Positions 1 through 7,078 of a stretch of 64,000 nucleotides of DNA are shown in pieces; position 1 is the stretch's first letter; every line of letters begins with the position of its first letter. Source of the DNA: an uncultured Christensenellaceae bacterium (lineage in GTDB: Bacteria; Bacillota; Clostridia; Christensenellales; CAG-314); assembly GCA_910586905.1 (NCBI GenBank), contig CAJUIV010000006.1, forward strand, positions 12,554 to 76,553. Reading direction: 5' to 3'. A model generated the notes under the pieces. The model was given only the letters and a program-made list of their open reading frames with translations. It was not told the DNA's origin and made no database searches. The translations under genes were made by a program, and so were the position numbers.

Positions 1-97
1 GATTGTACACAAGCAGTCTCGAGCAATCGCGCGGTTCGACGGGCGTTTGAGCAATAAGTTCTTGGGGCAAATCATAGTAAAAATCACTTGTTTTCAT
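1..97 (-). CDS. queA: tRNA ribosyltransferase-isomerase QueA, N-terminal part
   Basis: The frame runs off the left edge and gives about 32 residues starting MKTSDFYYDLPQELIAQTP, the usual N-terminus of the S-adenosylmethionine:tRNA ribosyltransferase-isomerase that makes epoxyqueuosine at wobble position 34. The ATG at 97 lies inside the end of ruvB, overlapping it by 14 nt, and a purine-rich GAAGAAGAA precedes it, so translation is probably coupled. A ruvB-queA order is common in Firmicutes. Only the N-terminus is visible, so nothing can be said about whether the gene is intact. Confidence 0.85.
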   Translation of the reverse strand, partial: MKTSDFYYDLPQELIAQTPVEPRDCSRLLVYN

Positions 98-1139
98 TTT
101 GTTCTTCTTCGTCTATATAAATCGATAATGCTTCCAAACGCTCTTTGGATATTTTCTTATTTAAATGTTTATATGCGTTAGGCATACAAATTCGTCCTCT
201 GGGAGTACGCGCTATAAAACCAAGCTGCATAAGATACGGCTCATAAACGTCTTCTATAGTCGCGGCGTCCTCGCCTGTTGCGGAAGCGAGAGTATCTATT
301 CCCACCGGACCTCCGCTGAATTTATCGATTATTGCCGTTAAAATATTCTTGTCTACGGCGTCCAGACCCAAAGAATCTACTTCCATAACGCTCATCGCAT
401 GTTTTGTAACGTCCGTAGTTATAATCCCGTTTCCCAATACTTCCGCAAAATCCCTAACGCGGCGAAGCAGCCTGTTTGCTATACGCGGCGTACCTCTGCT
501 ACGGCGAGCTATTTCGTAAGCGGCGTCGGATTCTATTTCTGCACCCAATTTACGGGCGGATTTAAGGACGATTTGCTTTAACTGTTCGGAGGAGTATAAT
601 ACCAATCGCATCTGCATACCGAATCTGTCGCGAAGAGGAGCGGCAAGATTTCCGGCTTTCGTAGTTGCGCCGATTAAAGTAAATTTTTCCAATTTGATAT
701 TTACGCTCGTCGCGCTGGGACCTTTTCCTACTACGAAGTCCAAACGATAATCTTCCATTGCAGGATAAAGTATTTCTTCAAGACTGCTGCTTAAACGATG
801 AATTTCGTCTATAAACAAGACTTCACCGGGTTTTAGTTTTGAAAGTATTGCCGACAAATCGAATTTACTGGGAATTGCCGAACCGCTTGTTATTGTTATG
901 GGAACGCCCATTTCGTTTGCAATAATATGCGCGAGAGTGGTTTTACCAAGCCCCGGAGGACCGTACAGTAATACGTGGTCAAGACTTTCACCGCGCGATA
1001 ACGCCGCCTTTATATAGACGGATAAATTTTGTTTGACTTTTTCTTGTCCGACGTAATCGGGAAAAGATTTCGGACGTAAAATATTTTCCGTATCTCTTTC
1101 TTTTTCCGTCAGCGTACTTGTAAAAAACTGTTGTTCCAT
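84..1139 (-). CDS. ruvB: Holliday junction branch migration ATPase RuvB
   Basis: RuvB is the hexameric AAA+ motor that with RuvA drives branch migration at Holliday junctions in recombinational repair. The 351-residue product shows a Walker A GPPGLGKTT at about 60-68, a Walker B LFIDEIH at 108-114, a sensor-1 IGATTKAG near 156, and the arginine-finger LRDRFG at about 169-174. A winged-helix DNA-binding domain is expected in the last 80 residues. Length is normal for the family. It follows ruvA by 9 nt and overlaps queA, so ruvC-ruvA-ruvB-queA read as one unit. Confidence 0.97.
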   Translation of the reverse strand: MEQQFFTSTLTEKERDTENILRPKSFPDYVGQEKVKQNLSVYIKAALSRGESLDHVLLYGPPGLGKTTLAHIIANEMGVPITITSGSAIPSKFDLSAILSKLKPGEVLFIDEIHRLSSSLEEILYPAMEDYRLDFVVGKGPSATSVNIKLEKFTLIGATTKAGNLAAPLRDRFGMQMRLVLYSSEQLKQIVLKSARKLGAEIESDAAYEIARRSRGTPRIANRLLRRVRDFAEVLGNGIITTDVTKHAMSVMEVDSLGLDAVDKNILTAIIDKFSGGPVGIDTLASATGEDAATIEDVYEPYLMQLGFIARTPRGRICMPNAYKHLNKKISKERLEALSIYIDEEEQNENK

Positions 1140-1148
1140 TTTTATACC

Positions 1149-1742
1149 TTAATTTATTCTAAAAGCCATATTGACAAGTTCTTCACACGTAGTTGCGCCC
1201 AGTTTGCCGGCGGCGTCTACAAGTCGTTCGGCTTCAGATTGACTTTTTCCCAGCGAACATAATATAGCGATTGCATTTTGCATTTCTTTTGTTAAAGGAA
1301 CATCCAGACTGTTTAAAATAGGAATATTTACTTCGCTCGCGTCTACGACGACTTTTTCTTTTAATTCTAGAACAAGTCTTTCGGCAGTTTTTTTGCCCAA
1401 ACCTTTTATCTTGGTAAGCAAATGCGTATCGCCGTTGAATATAGCGATAGCAAGGCTATTACTATCCATTCCCGATAAAATTGCAAGAGCCACTTTACAA
1501 CCTACTCCCGAAACGGATATAAGACGCAAAAACATATTTTTTTCTTCAGTAGTCGCAAATCCGAACAAAGATATCCCGTCTTCTTTCACCTGCATATAAG
1601 TGTAAAGTTTTTGTTTCCGTCCGAGTTGACATTCTGCGACAGTAAAATTCGACACGGCCACGTCGTAACCTATACCGTTCACGTCTACAACAACGTTGCA
1701 GCCGTCTATCTCCACTATTTCTCCGTTTAAATAATTGTACAT
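1149..1742 (-). CDS. ruvA: Holliday junction binding protein RuvA
   Basis: RuvA binds four-way junctions as a tetramer and loads RuvB. The 197-residue product begins MYNYLNGEIVEIDG, the OB-fold domain. It has two helix-hairpin-helix motifs, VSGVGCKVALAIL near 77-89 and IKGLGKKTAERLV near 112-124, and a short C-terminal domain that contacts RuvB. It lies 13 nt after ruvC and 9 nt before ruvB. Size and domain order are ordinary. Confidence 0.96.
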   Translation of the reverse strand: MYNYLNGEIVEIDGCNVVVDVNGIGYDVAVSNFTVAECQLGRKQKLYTYMQVKEDGISLFGFATTEEKNMFLRLISVSGVGCKVALAILSGMDSNSLAIAIFNGDTHLLTKIKGLGKKTAERLVLELKEKVVVDASEVNIPILNSLDVPLTKEMQNAIAILCSLGKSQSEAERLVDAAGKLGATTCEELVNMAFRIN

Positions 1743-1755
1743 ATTAACACCTAAA

Positions 1756-2256
1756 CTATTTTATATAGAATTTATCCGTAAAACCGCCTGTTTGCACGTG
1801 AGTTAACGCAACAGCCAAAGCATCGGCGGCGTCGTCCGGTTTGGGCGTTTTAACCAAATCGAGATAAATTCTCACCATCTCTTGAATTTGCTTTTTATCA
1901 GCTCTGCCGTAACCGGTCATAGCCTGCTTTATTTGCAAAGGGGTATACTCGTACAGCTTACCGCAAGCGTGAACGGCTGCTAAAAGCAAAACGCCTCTCG
2001 CGTGAGACACGTTTATGCCCGTAGTAATATTGGTATTGAAAAACAATTCCTCTACGGCTATCTCGTCAGGTTTATATTTGTCAATCAACTCGGTTACGCC
2101 TTTATATATCAAAGCTAACCGTACGGGAAAACTCTCGTCTTTAGGAGTGTTGATTACGCCGTAATCAACGACAGATTTACGATTAAAACCCTCGTAATCC
2201 AGCACTCCGTAACCTACTATCGCAAGCCCGGGGTCAAAACCGATAACTCTTTTCAT
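1756..2256 (-). CDS. ruvC: Holliday junction resolvase RuvC
   Basis: RuvC is the endonuclease that cuts Holliday junctions at the RuvAB complex. I start it at the ATG at 2256 (MKRVIGFDPGLAIVGYG), which has a GAGGT ribosome binding site about 9 nt upstream. An in-frame start 11 codons earlier has no such site. The RNase-H-fold acidic residues are visible: D7 or D8 in FDPG, the glutamates in VEELFF, and the aspartates in KPDDAADALAVAL near the C-terminus. At 166 residues it is the usual length. First gene of the ruv unit. Confidence 0.95.
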   Translation of the reverse strand: MKRVIGFDPGLAIVGYGVLDYEGFNRKSVVDYGVINTPKDESFPVRLALIYKGVTELIDKYKPDEIAVEELFFNTNITTGINVSHARGVLLLAAVHACGKLYEYTPLQIKQAMTGYGRADKKQIQEMVRIYLDLVKTPKPDDAADALAVALTHVQTGGFTDKFYIK

Positions 2257-2277
2257 AAGTGAAATTACCTCGTATAA

Positions 2278-2306
2278 AGCATATAGCAAATATCGTTAAA
2301 AGTCAA
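2278..2306 (-). promoter_or_regulatory. Sigma-A promoter of ruvCAB
   Basis: On the minus strand TTGACT (2301-2306) and TATGCT (2278-2283) are separated by 17 bp, giving a start site near 2271 and a 5' leader of about 15 nt before ruvC. No LexA-type operator was recognised nearby. Confidence 0.6.
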
Positions 2307-2452
2307 GCGTAAGCCTAAAAGTGCAAACGCAAAAATCAGACAACGCTTGATTACGCCGACTGATAATACATTTTTCCGTTTAAACAAATTCGAATGTTAA
2401 TAATACTAATAATACAGTTGCCAGTATAACAAATCACCTTACCTATAAATAA

Positions 2453-2793
2453 CTAACGTAAAATCTTATTGCCTAAAAGTTTTTCAAACTCGTCTATACT
2501 GCCCTTGGTCAGCAAATTTTTTTGACGCACCCAGGAATCAGTTATATCTCCGTATTTAAATATAACATAATAGCATTCGCCCGCGTCTATAACCTTTCAA
2601 CATTTTTTATCTTCAAATCGATGTAAGAAATCGTAATTTGTTTTCCGCACACCGTAACGGTAGTTTCTTTCGTTAAATGAATCAGATAACAAATCTCAAT
2701 TCTACAGTTACGCAATACCTCGTCAGTATCAAGATTATAATTACCATAACAAGCAGCACCGCAATAATAAACATTCATAAATTTCAAATACAA
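2453..2793 (-). pseudogene. Small hypothetical protein broken by a frameshift
   Basis: Two overlapping minus-strand frames look like halves of one gene. The first (2793-2587) ends KQITISYIDLKIKNVERL. The second opens at about 2596 and reads KVIDAGECYYVIFK, then DITDSWVRQKNLLTKGSIDEF, ending KILR at 2453. The second half has a coherent protein-like composition and resembles, from memory, the C-terminus of YcxB-like small proteins (a hydrophobic strand followed by a lysine-rich turn and a terminal helix). The upstream part begins with an unconvincing TTG start. Either a one-base frameshift has inactivated the gene, or the sequence has an error near 2590-2600. The remainder of 2257-3007 shows no other gene. 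Confidence 0.4.
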
Positions 2794-3007
2794 AGAATAG
2801 AAAAAATCAAAAAAAATAGATAAAGGAATAATCGCGAATTAGTTATTTCTTTTCATTCTGCCGATTCTTACGCTTTCCAAAAATAATCCGCTAAACTCTA
2901 ACACCGCAAAATTTCCTTATATAAAACCATCAAATATTATTTTAATTTTACATTATGCAAAAAAAGAAAGTCAATACGCAGAAATAAAGTGAATTTATAA
3001 AAATGTG

Positions 3008-3034
3008 TTGACAAAACGGGGGGGGTACTATAAT
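3008..3034 (+). promoter_or_regulatory. Promoter with a G8 homopolymer in a short spacer
   Basis: TTGACA (3008-3013) and TATAAT (3029-3034) both match the sigma-A consensus, but the spacer is only 15 bp and contains eight consecutive G residues (3018-3025). It drives the zinc-ribbon pair starting at 3066, whose AAAGGAGA ribosome binding site is at 3053-3060. Addition of two G residues would give an ideal 17-bp spacer, so the tract could act as a slippage switch. Confidence 0.65.
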
Positions 3035-3065
3035 AGTATTATACTTAATTTAAAAGGAGAACAAG

Positions 3066-3485
3066 ATGAAATACTGCGAACACTGCGGCGCCGAAGTAGA
3101 CGAACAAGCCGTCATATGCGTTAAATGCGGCTGCGCGATTAAACCGGAGGCAAACAAGAACAGCAACAACGGTTTGTTATTGGGCGCAAAAGTACTGATG
3201 ATAGTATCGTGCGTTCTGACTCCCAGCATAGGAATTTTTATAGGCATCTTTGCAATGTTAGGCTTTACCGCCGCAATCGGCGCCGCGGGCGCCGGAGTAG
3301 TTATATGTATAATATACATGATAATGCTGTGTACTCCACTCGCATGGTGTTTACCTATGACGATTGTGCTTAGCCGTAAAATGAAAAATAACGAAACTAT
3401 AGGAGTAGGTTTTAAAATTTGTACGCTTTTGTTCGTCAGTACGATAGCCGGCATTCTTCTGCTTTGCGCCGGAGATAATAATTGA
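3066..3485 (+). CDS. Zinc-ribbon membrane protein, first copy
   Basis: The 139-residue product starts with a zinc ribbon, MKYCEHCGAEVDEQ then CVKCGC, giving two CxxC knuckles within the first 25 residues. Two or three hydrophobic segments follow, at about 40-62, 66-92 and 115-134, so it is probably a membrane protein with a cytoplasmic metal-binding head. Function is unknown; zinc-ribbon plus membrane proteins are common in Firmicutes but mostly uncharacterised. The next gene, 79 nt downstream, is a diverged copy of the same length sharing the MKYCE start and the PLAWC-PMT and TLLFV-TIAGIL motifs. Promoter with a G8 tract upstream. Confidence 0.75.
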   Translation: MKYCEHCGAEVDEQAVICVKCGCAIKPEANKNSNNGLLLGAKVLMIVSCVLTPSIGIFIGIFAMLGFTAAIGAAGAGVVICIIYMIMLCTPLAWCLPMTIVLSRKMKNNETIGVGFKICTLLFVSTIAGILLLCAGDNN

Positions 3486-3564
3486 AATTAAGCTCATCTT
3501 TTACTTGATTGTTAGGATGACAATACAAATATTTAATTTGATAAGCTATTATTAAGAGGAAAAA

Positions 3565-3984
3565 ATGAAATACTGTGAACGTTGCAAAACCGAAGTTGAC
3601 GACGTTAATCTATTTTGTCCCAAATGCGGTTTTGCAGTTAAAGGAACTGTAGATACTCCCAATACACAAAACTCCGAAAGCTCAAAAAACTCATCAAACG
3701 GATTGAGAACCGCAGCAAAAGTATTTATGGTTATCGGTACGGTTTTAACGCCGATAGTTATGTTTTTCAGTTCGATTTTGTCATTTCCGGAAATGAAAAT
3801 GTTACTTTGGAATTTAATTTTCGCCTTATTACCGTTGGCATGGTGTATTCCTATGACCGTACATTATTTTCACCAAGGAGACTACGTAGGGGTTAAATTT
3901 AAAATTCTTACACTATTGTTCGTTAATACTATAGCAGGAATTTTGATGCTATGCGATAATAATTATCAGTATAAAAAATTCTGA
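3565..3984 (+). CDS. Zinc-ribbon membrane protein, second copy
   Basis: Tandem paralogue of the preceding gene and also 139 residues. It has the same zinc ribbon (CERCKTEVDD then CPKCGF), a polar Ser/Asn linker at about 30-50, and hydrophobic segments at about 52-70, 76-98 and 112-130. The C-terminal halves are the best conserved part (VKFKILTLLFVNTIAGIL against the first copy), suggesting selection on the membrane part. A GAGGAAAAA ribosome binding site precedes the ATG. Likely co-transcribed with its neighbour and ended by the hairpin at 4002. Function unknown. Confidence 0.75.
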   Translation: MKYCERCKTEVDDVNLFCPKCGFAVKGTVDTPNTQNSESSKNSSNGLRTAAKVFMVIGTVLTPIVMFFSSILSFPEMKMLLWNLIFALLPLAWCIPMTVHYFHQGDYVGVKFKILTLLFVNTIAGILMLCDNNYQYKKF

Positions 3985-4001
3985 TTTTACTCAAATAAAC
4001 G

Positions 4002-4033
4002 AAAAGCGGCGATAGATAAACCTCGCCGCTTTT
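4002..4033 (+). terminator. Terminator hairpin between convergent units
   Basis: An 11-bp perfect inverted repeat, AAAAGCGGCGA (4002-4012) and TCGCCGCTTTT (4023-4033), lies between the zinc-ribbon pair (plus) and yebC (minus). The A/T ends give U-rich tails on both strands, so it can serve both directions. Confidence 0.8.
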
Positions 4034-4201
4034 GATTTGACATTAAAACAATAACTTTTTTACAAATATGCACAAAACATTTTCAACACTACTCGATCGC
4101 CATAGCGTAAATTCTCAAGTAACAATATACTAATTAACCGCTCCATGCTATAAAGTCTAAACTGATAATACTTTTACTCGCAACGTTTACGCGGTTATCA
4201 A

Positions 4202-4942
4202 TTATTCCTCTTCGTCTTCGGGAAGCGCAACGTTATGATAAACGTTCTGAACGTCGTCGTTATCTTCCAAAACATCAAGCATTCGCTGAAATTTAGTCAA
4301 ATTTTCTCCTTCAAGCGTAACTGTCGTTTGCGGAAGCCAACTCATTTCGGCAGATACAAGATTTAGACCTTTGCTTACAACCGCGTCGCGAACCGCGGCA
4401 AGAGCGGTTACTTCGCAAGTCATTTCCAAAACGCCTTCGTAAAGTTGAACGTCGTCCGCCCCGGCATCGATAGCAAGTTCAAACGCAGAATCTTCATCCA
4501 AATTCTTTGTGTTTTCAGCAACTACTATACCGCGCCTATCAAACATATAACTTACGCAGTTGGTCTGTCCCAGACTTCCACCGTTTTTATCGAAAGCGCA
4601 TCTCACGTCTCCTGCGGTGCGGTTTTTATTGTCTGTAAGACACTCGACTATGACCGCGCTGCCGCCGATTCCGTAACCTTCGTACATTATTTCAAAATAG
4701 TCGACGGCGGACAATTCGCCGCTGGCTTTTTTTATACTGCGCGAAATATTATCGTTCGGCATATTGTTAGCTTTTGCTTTCTGTACTATGTCGTACAATT
4801 TACTGTTCGTATCGGGATCCGGTCCGCCCGCTTTTACAGCAACGGCAATTTCACGGCCTATTTTAGTAAAAATTTTAGAACGGGCAGCGTCGCCTTTCGC
4901 TTTTTTATTTTTAATATTATTCCATTTGCTATGACCTGACAT
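4202..4942 (-). CDS. yebC: YebC/PmpR family protein
   Basis: The product starts MSGHSKWNNIKNKKAKGD, the signature of the YebC/PmpR family, long annotated as transcriptional regulators and more recently linked to relief of ribosome stalling. It is 246 residues, standard length. Two ATGs sit side by side at 4945 and 4942; the AAGGAG site is 3 nt from the first and 6 nt from the second, so the second is preferred. The acidic C-terminus (PEDEEE) is typical. It follows the SpoU-type methyltransferase by 16 nt and is probably co-transcribed with it. Confidence 0.93.
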   Translation of the reverse strand: MSGHSKWNNIKNKKAKGDAARSKIFTKIGREIAVAVKAGGPDPDTNSKLYDIVQKAKANNMPNDNISRSIKKASGELSAVDYFEIMYEGYGIGGSAVIVECLTDNKNRTAGDVRCAFDKNGGSLGQTNCVSYMFDRRGIVVAENTKNLDEDSAFELAIDAGADDVQLYEGVLEMTCEVTALAAVRDAVVSKGLNLVSAEMSWLPQTTVTLEGENLTKFQRMLDVLEDNDDVQNVYHNVALPEDEEE

Positions 4943-4958
4943 CATTTACTCCTTTATA

Positions 4959-5696
4959 TCAAAATCTTTCAGAAAAAATTTTATACATTATTACGCTGCC
5001 TGCAACCGCCACGTTTAAAGACTCGAATTCTCCTGCCATAGGCAACGTTACCGCGCGATGACAATTCATTTTCGAATATTCGGACAAACCGTTTCCCTCG
5101 TTGCCGAGTACCAACGCTACTTTGCCGCTCGTCGATGATTTAAATACGTTTTCACCGTCTAAATCACACGCAATAATTTCACTATTACGCAAAGCTTCAA
5201 AAGTTTCTTCCAAACTGCCGCTTTCGTACAAATTCAAACAAAAATGTGCGGACATTGCGGATCGCAAAACTTTAGGCGAGTACAAATCCACCGAGTTAAC
5301 CGCATAAATATCGGTAAAACCGCAAGCGACAGCCGTACGAATAAGAGTACCCGCATTGCCGGGGTCTTGAACGCAATCTAAGACCAAAGCGTTGCTTCTG
5401 GGCGGTTTAAGCTCCGAAACGAATTTTTCCGCAACGGCCAAAACACCCTGACCGTTTACAGTATCGGATATTTTAGAAAATATTTTGTCCGAAACGATTA
5501 CTTGATTATCGAAATTGTAATTTGACGCTATACTTTCTTTAACGAAGACCGACGTTATTTTTGCACCGTATTTGACAGCGTCGTTAACCAGTCTGATTCC
5601 TTCGATAATATAACGTCCGCACATACGACGGTATTTTTTATCGTATAATCTTTTTACTTCCGCAATCTTGGCGTTATCGAGCGACGTAATAACCAT
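4959..5696 (-). CDS. TrmH/SpoU-family RNA 2'-O-methyltransferase
   Basis: SPOUT-fold RNA ribose methyltransferase. The three family motifs are present: DPGNAGTLIRTAVACGF (motif 1), LVLGNEGNGLS (motif 2) and PMAGEFESLNVAVAGSVIMYK-like sequence (motif 3, with the SLNVAVA core) at the C-terminus. A substrate-binding N-domain (about residues 1-95) precedes the catalytic domain. The ATG at 5696 (MVITSLDNAK) has an AAAGG site 9 nt upstream and is preferred over a TTG seven codons earlier. Family members beside rplT are often named as 23S rRNA methyltransferases, but the target nucleotide cannot be read from sequence. Confidence 0.88.
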   Translation of the reverse strand: MVITSLDNAKIAEVKRLYDKKYRRMCGRYIIEGIRLVNDAVKYGAKITSVFVKESIASNYNFDNQVIVSDKIFSKISDTVNGQGVLAVAEKFVSELKPPRSNALVLDCVQDPGNAGTLIRTAVACGFTDIYAVNSVDLYSPKVLRSAMSAHFCLNLYESGSLEETFEALRNSEIIACDLDGENVFKSSTSGKVALVLGNEGNGLSEYSKMNCHRAVTLPMAGEFESLNVAVAGSVIMYKIFSERF

Positions 5697-5715
5697 ATAA
5701 ATTACCTTTAAACGC

Positions 5716-5743
5716 AAAAAGGAGCTTTTATGTCAAAAGCTCC
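5716..5743 (-). terminator. Terminator after rplT
   Basis: On the minus strand GGAGCTTTT, a 5-nt loop, AAAAGCTCC and a T5 run form a classical intrinsic terminator 13 nt after the rplT stop. It separates the infC-rpmI-rplT operon from the methyltransferase-yebC pair, which must rely on read-through or a weak promoter in this gap. Confidence 0.85.
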
Positions 5744-5755
5744 GTAATTTGCATT

Positions 5756-6109
5756 TTACTTCAAGTTGGCTTTTGCCGTTTCGGCAAGTTTAGCAAACGT
5801 CGACGCGTCGCTTACCGCAATTTCTGCCAATGATTTTCTGTTTAAATCGATATTAGCAAGTTTTAAACCGTACATAAGCTTGCTGTACGAAAGTCCGTTA
5901 GCGTGAGCAGCCGCATTGATACGAGCAATCCACAAGCTTCTCATATCGCGTTTTCTGAGTCTTCTTCCTACGTATGCGTAATTACCGCTTTTCATAACCG
6001 CTTCGCGAGCGATACGATAGTTAGTCGATTTAAGTCCGAAATAGCCTTTAGCGGCTCTCAAAATTTTTCTACGTTTTTTTACTGCGTTTACACCGCGTTT
6101 AATTCTCAT
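5756..6109 (-). CDS. rplT: 50S ribosomal protein L20
   Basis: L20 is an early-assembly 23S rRNA-binding protein and, in Bacillus, the repressor of its own operon through the infC leader. The 117-residue product starts MRIKRGVNAVKKRRKILRAA, contains RIAREAVMKSGNYAYVGRRL and RINAAAHANGLSYSKLM-type sequence, and is of standard length. It is the last gene of infC-rpmI-rplT, 16 nt after rpmI, and is followed by a terminator. Confidence 0.98.
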   Translation of the reverse strand: MRIKRGVNAVKKRRKILRAAKGYFGLKSTNYRIAREAVMKSGNYAYVGRRLRKRDMRSLWIARINAAAHANGLSYSKLMYGLKLANIDLNRKSLAEIAVSDASTFAKLAETAKANLK

Positions 6110-6124
6110 TTTATTTCCCTCCTA

Positions 6125-6319
6125 TTAGTACGGCAACATGTGCTTTATCGTATTAGCTTTGGTTTCGTCAACGTAAGCGGTACTACGAAGGTTACGTGTT
6201 CTCTTGGTCGTTTTTTTGCCAAGCTTGTGATTTTTGTTACATTGAGCGCGTTTAACTTTACCGCTCTTTAAAACGACAAATCTTTTTTTAGATGCGCTAT
6301 GCGTTTTTTGTTTAGGCAT
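6125..6319 (-). CDS. rpmI: 50S ribosomal protein L35
   Basis: A 64-residue, very basic protein starting MPKQKTHSASKKRFVVLKSG and ending IKHMLPY, the canonical L35 ends. It sits between infC and rplT with 26 and 16 nt spacing, in the universal infC-rpmI-rplT order. A GGAGG-type site (from the plus-strand tcctcc at 6328-6333) precedes its ATG. Confidence 0.97.
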   Translation of the reverse strand: MPKQKTHSASKKRFVVLKSGKVKRAQCNKNHKLGKKTTKRTRNLRSTAYVDETKANTIKHMLPY

Positions 6320-6345
6320 ATATTTGTCCTCCCAATTATTTTTTG

Positions 6346-6852
6346 CTAATTTAACGGCGCAAGAAACATAGATATATTTCTTCCTTCCGCAACAGGCTGT
6401 TTATCTATTTTGGCAACGTCGGCAAGTATTTCCGCAAATTTCTTCATCACTTCTATACCTTGATTGGAATACGCTTGCTGTCTGCCGCGCATACGAATCG
6501 TAGCTTTTACCTTATTGCCGTCTTTAAGAAATTTACGCGCTATGTTCGCCTTCGTATTCAAGTCGCCTATGTCTATCGTCATAGAAAGCCAAACTTCCTT
6601 GATTTCGATAGTTTTTTGGTTGCGCTTCATCTCTTTTTCTTTTTTATTCTGCTCGTATTTATACTTGCTGTAATCCATTATCTTGCATACGGGCGGAACC
6701 GAATTGGGAGAAATTTTTACCAAGTCCAATCCGTCATCGTCTGCAATACGCTGCGCTTCGTATGCGGAAACAATGCCAAGCTGTTGTCCGTCCGCACCTA
6801 TAAGTCGAATTTCCCTATCCCTAATCTGGGTATTAGTTTGAAGCTCTTTTAT
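6346..6852 (-). CDS. infC: Translation initiation factor IF-3, probable AUA start
   Basis: IF-3 binds the 30S subunit and rejects non-canonical initiation. The body matches IF-3: IRLIGADGQQLGIVS, AQRIADDDGLDLVKISP, PPVCKIMDYSKYKYEQ, and the C-domain ending GRNISMFLAPLN. No ATG, GTG or TTG fits the known N-terminus. The AGGAGG at 6861-6866 is followed after 8 nt by ATA (6852-6850), giving MKELQTNTQIRDREIRL and 168 residues, the normal size. Rare start codons (AUU in E. coli and Bacillus) are a known feature of infC, letting IF-3 repress itself; AUA here would work the same way. The in-frame extension upstream to 7047 is leader RNA, not protein. Confidence 0.9.
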   Translation of the reverse strand: MKELQTNTQIRDREIRLIGADGQQLGIVSAYEAQRIADDDGLDLVKISPNSVPPVCKIMDYSKYKYEQNKKEKEMKRNQKTIEIKEVWLSMTIDIGDLNTKANIARKFLKDGNKVKATIRMRGRQQAYSNQGIEVMKKFAEILADVAKIDKQPVAEGRNISMFLAPLN

Positions 6853-6999
6853 AACCGTATCCTCCTGCGAGCAAATAAAAAGTGTGGCACAAACAAAAAT
6901 ACCACACAAGAATACGCCGTAATACGGCTGAAATTTCTTATTAACTGACCGACAAACGCAATTATTCGGCGGTGAGAAGCGGCACTTCTGCTTGATTAC
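6853..6999 (-). promoter_or_regulatory. infC leader with attenuator, L20-leader type
   Basis: About 147 nt of leader separate the infC promoter from the start codon. It holds a short AGAAG-TGCCG-CTTCT hairpin near its 5' end followed by CACC, and close to the gene a terminator-like stem, GTGTGG (minus strand, 6902-6907) with CCACAC (6882-6887), followed by TTTTTATTT. In Bacillus subtilis the equivalent leader terminates when L20 binds it. The position, gene order and terminator support the same control here. The L20-binding fold itself was not modelled. Confidence 0.7.
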
Positions 7000-7005
7000 G
7001 ATGTA

Positions 7006-7034
7006 ATTATAGCAAAGCCGCGGATTTTTGTCAA
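7006..7034 (-). promoter_or_regulatory. Sigma-A promoter of infC-rpmI-rplT
   Basis: Consensus TTGACA (7029-7034) and TATAAT (7006-7011) with a 17-bp spacer on the minus strand. The -35 hexamer lies inside the hairpin that ends thrS, so the terminator and the promoter share sequence. Confidence 0.85.
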
Positions 7035-7056
7035 ACGTTTTCAACAAAAATCCGCG
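7019..7056 (-). terminator. Hairpin after thrS
   Basis: A 13-bp perfect inverted repeat (CGCGGATTTTTGT at 7019-7031, its complement at 7044-7056) begins 22 nt after the thrS stop. There is only a weak U-tract, so termination strength is uncertain. Confidence 0.6.
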
Positions 7057-7078
7057 ACGTTTTATTTTGCGTTACAGA

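Noticed and set aside
6853..7047. N-terminal extension of infC in the open frame
   Set aside because: It reads through the promoter and attenuator leader, has an unnatural composition, and would add 65 residues to a family of standard length.
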